Below are positions 59,455-64,000 of a stretch of 64,000 nt of DNA, piece by piece. Under the pieces are notes generated by a model. The model searched no databases and was not told where the DNA came from. It saw only the letters and a program-made list of their open reading frames with translations. Numbering within the stretch: position 1 is the first letter of the stretch; each line of letters begins with the position of its first letter. This DNA is from Candidatus Hydrogenedens sp. (GTDB taxonomy: Bacteria > Hydrogenedentota > Hydrogenedentia > Hydrogenedentales > JAEUWI01): positions 1-64,000 of the forward strand of contig WGMK01000027.1 of NCBI GenBank assembly GCA_016125095.1, written 5' to 3'. Both the position numbers and the translations under genes were made by a program.

Positions 59455-60357
59455 TCAATTGATGCGGTATGTTATCACTTTGGGCTGGCCATTGCTGACT
59501 ATGCCGAGCCGAATCGAAGAAGCATTCTGATACTTCTGAATCATTTCGTAAATCTTGCCTTCGCTGTCGATCTTCTCGTTGTTCACGGTCTGGAGAATAT
59601 CGCCGTCGTTCAGGCCCAGTTTGCGAGCCAGCGGCACCGTGCTGATGTTCGCCGCCGTCACGCCGAGCACGTCGCCATTGTTGTCGCGCGCCAGTTCGGG
59701 CCGCACCTTGGTGACGATATCGCTGTAGCTGGACATGATTTCCTGGGCGAGATCGTTGCGGTTGAGCGTGATGCGCTGGATGCCGCCGGTCGCATGCTCG
59801 GGCTCGGGCTGCGGGGCCTGGGCCATCTGGGGCGCGTTCGGCAGGTCTTCCTGATCGTCCATGCTCAGCTTCTCGCGCTTGGGCTCGCCGCCGCGGCTGT
59901 TCAGGATGTAGACTTCGCGCTTGCCGATCTCCACCAGTTTCACGCCGTCCATCACGTCTTCGTCGAGCACGTACGTGGACGCGGTCTGGTTGCGGTCGGA
60001 CATTTCGATGATGGCACTCGACATGCCCGGCACCACGGTCGTGCCGATGAGGCGCAGATTCAGCGAGGTTTCCTCCACCGTCGTATCAACCGGGGGCGGA
60101 GGCGGCGGAGGAGGAGCTGTCTCGGGATCGAATCGGCCGATTTCGCCGAAAAGGCCGAGGTCGTTGTAGGCATCGCGCGATTCGACGCGGGCCAGTTGGA
60201 AGGAGGCGATGTCGATCGGCCCGGGGCTGATTTCTGCCTGTACGGGCAGCGGCGTGAGCAGCCCATAGACGACAACGCCCGCCGTGCATACGAAGGCAAC
60301 GGCGAGTGCGATATCGACCCAGAAGAATATTTGGCGTATCAATAAGCTTCGGAGCAT
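59455..60357 (-). CDS. gspC: GspC T2SS connector with PDZ domain
   Basis: This 300-residue protein has one N-terminal membrane helix (IALAVAFVCTAGVVVYGLLT), a proline linker (ETAPPPPPPPPVDTTVEETS), a homology-region domain (LNLRLIGTTVVPGMSSAIIE) and a C-terminal PDZ-like domain (VPLARKLGLNDGDILQTVNN). This is the GspC layout that joins the inner-membrane platform to GspD. It is the first gene of the operon. I did not find a convincing promoter in the 240-base gap upstream (60358-60597). Confidence 0.93.
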   Translation of the reverse strand: MLRSLLIRQIFFWVDIALAVAFVCTAGVVVYGLLTPLPVQAEISPGPIDIASFQLARVESRDAYNDLGLFGEIGRFDPETAPPPPPPPPVDTTVEETSLNLRLIGTTVVPGMSSAIIEMSDRNQTASTYVLDEDVMDGVKLVEIGKREVYILNSRGGEPKREKLSMDDQEDLPNAPQMAQAPQPEPEHATGGIQRITLNRNDLAQEIMSSYSDIVTKVRPELARDNNGDVLGVTAANISTVPLARKLGLNDGDILQTVNNEKIDSEGKIYEMIQKYQNASSIRLGIVSNGQPKVITYRIN

Positions 60358-60558
60358 GGCACCCCAGTTTGCGCAGCGTTAAATTCGGTATAGTCCCGGT
60401 CCGGCTTCCGGTACGCGACGCACCTGACCAGAAATCGCCCAAACCGTTGTGGCGCTTGGAGTTCGCCCACACCAAGGGAACGCCGGGCGGTAACGGGGGG
60501 ATGACACCGCGCAAGAGCCAGCCGAGCGCGATTCAACCCGGGGCAGAGTCTACCGAAT

Positions 60559-60585
60559 CGGCCGCCGCGAGTGCAACGGCGGCCG
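60559..60585 (-). terminator. stem-loop after the matrixin-like protein gene
   Basis: CGGCCGCCG (60559-60567) pairs with CGGCGGCCG (60577-60585) around a 9-base loop, 12 bases after the stop codon at 60598. There is no U-tract. The remaining part of the gap to gspC at 60357 shows nothing I can name. Confidence 0.5.
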
Positions 60586-60597
60586 GACGGCTGCGGG

Positions 60598-63156
60598 CTA
60601 TTTCCCGCTGTGCTCCAGCAGCCCGAGGATGTAATTGCGGTAGAAATCCAGCGGAAGGCGCGGCTCGTAGATGTCCTCGTTGGACTTGCCGGTCTGCTCG
60701 AACTTCTTCAGCGATTCGGCCAGGCCTTGCTCGGCATAGGGCGAGGTGGCCTTGACGAACTTTTCGCCGTCCTTGGTCTCCTCGATATCGAGCACGCCGC
60801 GCGAGCCATTGAGCACCACCCAGCGGTCGCGCTTAATGAGGAAATACACGAGCACCCGGTCGCCTTCCTTGAAACGGCGCAGCGGGGTAGCATCCATCAC
60901 AACGGTGCCAATCTGACCGCCGAGCACCTTGAAGGTCATGGTGTCGCCAATGGCCGGCACCGGCGGCGGCGTGATGATGATCCCGTCTTCGTCTACCTGT
61001 TCGCCCTCGGTGGATTCCGTGGGCACTTTCAGCCGGTTCTCGACTTCGAACTCTACCGTGGTGAAAATGCGGCCGCCAATGCCCCAATTGGCCGTGGTCT
61101 TGGTCACATTGCCCTCGACAATCAGGTCGGCCTGATCCACCATGGTCTGGTCGGTGACAGCGCGCACCTGGGCCTGGGCGCCGGGAGCGGCCAGCCCCAG
61201 AAATATCAGCAGGGCCGCGGCGGCACGCGCCGCGGAACGCCGGCGCAAGGCACGCAGCATCAGCCCGGCCCCGGCGAGCATACCGGCTGTGGCAAGGGGA
61301 TTTGCGAAAACCCAATACAGGACGCTGGCGAGCGTACGCGCCGGCGCGACGGCTTCGCGGTGGCGCAGCAGGAAACGCGCGGCGTAGGGCGCGTAGGTAT
61401 AGTATGTATCCACAATCATGCTCCCGAGGGCGGTGTTCAGCAGAATGTTGTCGCGGATCCAGCGGAGCTGGTTGGGGCCGCCGCCGTTGCCGCCGTCGAT
61501 CAACCCGAACAACAGGCCTTGGTTATGGTCGTCGTTCTTGGCCAGTCCACCCAGTCCGCCGGTGCCGGTTCCGCCGGTGCCCGTGCCTCCCGTGCCGCCC
61601 GTAGTGCCAGTGCCCGAGATAATGTTCAGCGGGCAGATGTCGTTCGGATCGCCGAACATGGGACGATTGTTCGGCAGAATGGTTGGCAGCGTGCGGTCGG
61701 TGTCGGCGCTGACAATCTGATTGCGGCCGAAGTCCCAAATCAGGGGCGTGCCGGCGTCCTTGTTGGAGATGTCGGTCACGTTTTCGGTTTCGTTGAACAC
61801 CTCGGAAACGAAGGACTCGTCGTAGGTCTTGGTTGCCACGGAGCCGGTCGTAAGCGTCAGCAGGGCCGAGGTACCCGAGATGCTGTCCCAAGTGGAGGCG
61901 CCGGTATCGCCCACATCGGCCGGGGGAGTCTGGCGCGACAGCCCGGTGCCGTTGAAGGGATTGAGTGAGAGCGAGTAGGTCGGATTGAATTTCACGCCCT
62001 GGGTGCCCGGCTCTTCCAACTGCTTCCAGAGGCCAAGCAACTGGAACTTGCCGAAGAGCTGATCGTTCTGCGCGGGTACGAAGAGGCCCGTGAGTGAATT
62101 GAACAAGGGAATCCGCGGCGTGGCGGGGTCGTTGTCCACATCGGCCCACGCTACAACGTGGCCGCCGGAAATCGGTGCCGAAGGCAGATTGGAGCCGGTG
62201 CGGCGGCGCGTGCGCGCTTCCTGCGAAACCGAGAAGAACTGCGACTCGAGTCCGCTGCGCGGATACAGCCAAGAAATACCGGAGATATCGTCGGGGGCCA
62301 GGTCGGCCCAGCCGCCGATGAACTCGCCGGTCTCGAAGTCTTCCACCTGGAAATAGGCCGGGAACATGGTCGGCGTGGCGCCGATACGCTGCTGCTCGCC
62401 CGAGGCGTCGGTGTAGCCGATGGGCTCGCTCTCGACCAGCGTGAACGTCTCGATGTCTTCGCCCACCACCACCTGCCGCAGGTTGTTCATCGGGTTGAAT
62501 CCGAGCCCGAGCAGCAGGCCAACGAGGTTTGTGGCGGTCGCCACGAGCTCGAACTGTGGGATTTCCTGCCCGACCAGCACGCGGTGGGTGAAGGCGTTGA
62601 TCACGATGTCGGCATCGAGAATGGTGCCCGCAGGAACGATGACGCCGCTCGATTCTCCGATCGGCACGATGGTGTCGTCCAGCGTGTAGAGCGTGGTGGT
62701 AATACCAAGCAGTCCGTCGGTGAGATCATCGACCGCATCGGGTTCCTGATTCTCGCCCAGCGCGCTGAGTTCGCCGACCTGCAGGGTGATGGAAGTGAGA
62801 CCATCCGGGTCCGCGTCGCCGGGCTGGACGATGTCCTGCGTTTCAGAGATCTGGCCGAATGCGGCGTAGGAACTCGGCACGTTTTCCCAGGTCTGCATGG
62901 CCTGGCGCACCTTAGCCACTTCTTCGTCGGTGAAACCGCGGGGGCCCGTCTCGATGAGGATCTCGAGACCCTCGTTGGGCTCGACGGTGCCGTTGTTATT
63001 GTTGTCGAATTCCGCCAGCGGGAACTTGCGGAACCGCAGCGTGCCAAACGAATCGAAGCCGCCGACGGGCAGGAATGCGAAGGCCGGCCCCGTAAGGAGG
63101 GTCGCTGCCACGAGGATCAGTAGCGTGGCCATGGCGCTCGTTGTTCTGTTTCGCAC
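60598..63156 (-). CDS. exported protein: degenerate matrixin-like domain fused to a second signal-like domain
   Basis: This 852-residue protein has a Sec signal (MATLLILVAATLLTGPAFAF). The N-terminal 270 residues follow the matrixin/M10 pattern: an early FDNNNNGTVEPNEG calcium loop, the helix DEEVAKVRQAMQTWENVPSS, a helix where the zinc motif is expected (VATATNLVGLLLGLGFNPMN), and the downstream LAPDDISGISWLYPRSG characteristic of M10. The HExxHxxGxxH ligands are replaced (N, L, L, F), so it should not bind zinc. A Gly/Thr repeat linker (GTGGTGGTGTGGTG) lies near residue 530. At about 645-665 a hydrophobic run ending in GLAAPGAQAQ looks like an internal signal peptide before a last beta domain. 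It could be two fused genes. It lies upstream of gspC on the same strand. Confidence 0.72.
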   Translation of the reverse strand: MRNRTTSAMATLLILVAATLLTGPAFAFLPVGGFDSFGTLRFRKFPLAEFDNNNNGTVEPNEGLEILIETGPRGFTDEEVAKVRQAMQTWENVPSSYAAFGQISETQDIVQPGDADPDGLTSITLQVGELSALGENQEPDAVDDLTDGLLGITTTLYTLDDTIVPIGESSGVIVPAGTILDADIVINAFTHRVLVGQEIPQFELVATATNLVGLLLGLGFNPMNNLRQVVVGEDIETFTLVESEPIGYTDASGEQQRIGATPTMFPAYFQVEDFETGEFIGGWADLAPDDISGISWLYPRSGLESQFFSVSQEARTRRRTGSNLPSAPISGGHVVAWADVDNDPATPRIPLFNSLTGLFVPAQNDQLFGKFQLLGLWKQLEEPGTQGVKFNPTYSLSLNPFNGTGLSRQTPPADVGDTGASTWDSISGTSALLTLTTGSVATKTYDESFVSEVFNETENVTDISNKDAGTPLIWDFGRNQIVSADTDRTLPTILPNNRPMFGDPNDICPLNIISGTGTTGGTGGTGTGGTGTGGLGGLAKNDDHNQGLLFGLIDGGNGGGPNQLRWIRDNILLNTALGSMIVDTYYTYAPYAARFLLRHREAVAPARTLASVLYWVFANPLATAGMLAGAGLMLRALRRRSAARAAAALLIFLGLAAPGAQAQVRAVTDQTMVDQADLIVEGNVTKTTANWGIGGRIFTTVEFEVENRLKVPTESTEGEQVDEDGIIITPPPVPAIGDTMTFKVLGGQIGTVVMDATPLRRFKEGDRVLVYFLIKRDRWVVLNGSRGVLDIEETKDGEKFVKATSPYAEQGLAESLKKFEQTGKSNEDIYEPRLPLDFYRNYILGLLEHSGK

Positions 63157-63171
63157 GAGGTCTTCCTTCTT

Positions 63172-64000
63172 CTAGTCTTCGTCCAGATGCACCGGGCGGA
63201 TGCGCGCGCCCGCCGGCTTGCGCCGGCTTGCGGCCAGCAGCGCCCCGGCAACCAGCGCGATGACCGCGAGATCGCCGGCGCCGCTTCCGGTGCCGCCCTG
63301 CTGCGGCGCGCAGCCGAAGAAGCTCGACTTGCCGCGCGTCGGATCGTTGCTGTAGTTAAAGCCGTCGATCAGGATATCGAGCTTCCCTGAACCCGTATCC
63401 TGCACGGTGACATCGAGCGGACCTGTATTGGGCAGGCCGCCCGCCGGGAATCCTACGGTGATACTGGTGCCGTTCGGCGACGCCGAAATCACGGGCATCC
63501 GCGTGTTGTCGAACATCACGCGCGCGTTCTCGGGGGTCGGCAGGTTGCGGCCGGTAATCGTAACCGGGAAGGCGTTCTCGTCTCCGCTCGCCGGGGTCAC
63601 GCCGGTGATATCCGGGGTGCCGTCGGGTCCGACACTGCCCAGGGTGAACAGGTCGGAGCGGCTGGTCTCCTTGCCGGTGGACGTATTGCGCACGATAATG
63701 ACGATCGGCTCGATCGGCGCAACATCGCCCGTCGAGAGCGCAAGGTCAATCGTATCGCCATTCGATGAGAGCACATCGACGTTGAAGCCGCTGATGACGA
63801 CGCTGGGATTGCTGCCGAAGTTCTTGCCGAACACCACCACGTTGAAGGGCTGTCCGGGCAGGGTCGAACCAGGCAGGGTCGTCTCGCTCGCGCTCTCGAT
63901 GATAACGCGGTTCGGATCATTGGCCGGCGTGTTCGCCGTGATTACGCCCGTGCGCTTTTTCGCCGAGGTGTGCGAGCGCACCCAGCTGAAGCCGCTGTTG
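63172..64000 (-). CDS. TIG-domain surface protein, C-terminal part with Cys-transmembrane-Arg tail (partial)
   Basis: The reading frame is open to the right window edge, so only the last 276 or so residues are seen. Two TIG/IPT-type Ig folds are present (STLPGQPFNVVVFGKNFGSN; GVTPASGDENAFPVTITGRN). The C-terminus SSFFGCAPQQGGTGSG is followed by a hydrophobic helix (DLAVIALVAGALLAASRR) and a basic tail. This tripartite motif, helix and Arg layout is that of C-terminal protein-sorting signals of the GlyGly/Synerg-CTERM kind. The exact class and its sorting enzyme are not seen here. Only 15 bases separate it from the next gene, so the two are probably co-transcribed. Confidence 0.72.
   Translation of the reverse strand, partial: NSGFSWVRSHTSAKKRTGVITANTPANDPNRVIIESASETTLPGSTLPGQPFNVVVFGKNFGSNPSVVISGFNVDVLSSNGDTIDLALSTGDVAPIEPIVIIVRNTSTGKETSRSDLFTLGSVGPDGTPDITGVTPASGDENAFPVTITGRNLPTPENARVMFDNTRMPVISASPNGTSITVGFPAGGLPNTGPLDVTVQDTGSGKLDILIDGFNYSNDPTRGKSSFFGCAPQQGGTGSGAGDLAVIALVAGALLAASRRKPAGARIRPVHLDED

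Noticed and set aside
61540..61620. Short repeated GGTGCC/GTGCC units that might be a minisatellite or CRISPR
   Set aside because: They encode a Gly/Thr linker in frame in the matrixin-like protein; the units are too short and have no spacers.

Overview
The window is a GC-rich Gram-negative chromosome segment. The evidence for a diderm is a complete type II secretion operon with a secretin, plus Tat signals and many Sec signals. A dockerin-tailed protease, very large exported proteins with calcium-loop repeats, a kinase fused to a sulfatase-modifying-factor (FGE) domain and several TIG-domain proteins fit an uncultured PVC-, Hydrogenedentota- or Lentisphaerae-like lineage. The phylum is inferred from gene style only. 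No rRNA, tRNA or CRISPR array was seen.

Layout. (1) 1-420: the 3' end of an IS30-family transposase, abutting the stump of a DUF4258-like gene and an intact DUF2283 gene. (2) 427-9870: a polysaccharide block. On the minus strand, a promoter at about 5036-5065 drives a Wzz-like chain-length protein, a small exported protein, a Tat-exported sulfatase-fold enzyme and a GT4 glycosyltransferase. On the plus strand lie a Ser/Thr kinase-FGE fusion, a DUF4330 protein, a Wzy/WaaL-like membrane protein and a small exported protein. (3) 9762-14640 minus: a secreted protein, a TolB/PD40 propeller and a 1,013-residue trypsin-like protease with TIG and dockerin domains. (4) 14990-23584: GT2-GtrA transferase, FkbM methyltransferase, K+ channel, hybrid-cluster protein with an Rrf2 regulator and a SAM methyltransferase, MNT-HEPN pair, M48 protease, a small soluble protein and APS kinase. 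(5) 23652-26828 minus: a beta-helix-like exported protein. (6) 26997-47348 minus: a type IV pilus-like operon, pilB-pilT-pilB2-pilC, followed by a complete G-H-I-J-K pilin series whose K member is about 3,330 residues long. (7) 47570-60357 minus: a T2SS operon, gspC-D-E-F-G-H-I-J-K-L-M. (8) 60598-64000 minus: a degenerate matrixin-like exported protein and the C-terminus of a TIG-domain surface protein.

How it fits together. Two related filament machines lie back to back. The T2SS set has the secretin, the GspC connector and the GspL/M platform. The second set has two extension ATPases, a retraction ATPase, a platform protein and its own five pilins, but no secretin, alignment proteins or prepilin peptidase within the window. 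The giant K-type protein carries Ca-binding Asp/Asn loops and a lamin-tail domain behind a GspK/PilX-type leader. It is the best candidate for an undescribed system: a pilus or pseudopilus whose tip is itself a giant adhesin or sensor. A second notable object is a 134-bp element of tandem hairpins with 10-bp terminal inverted repeats, embedded in the 5' coding region of gspJ.
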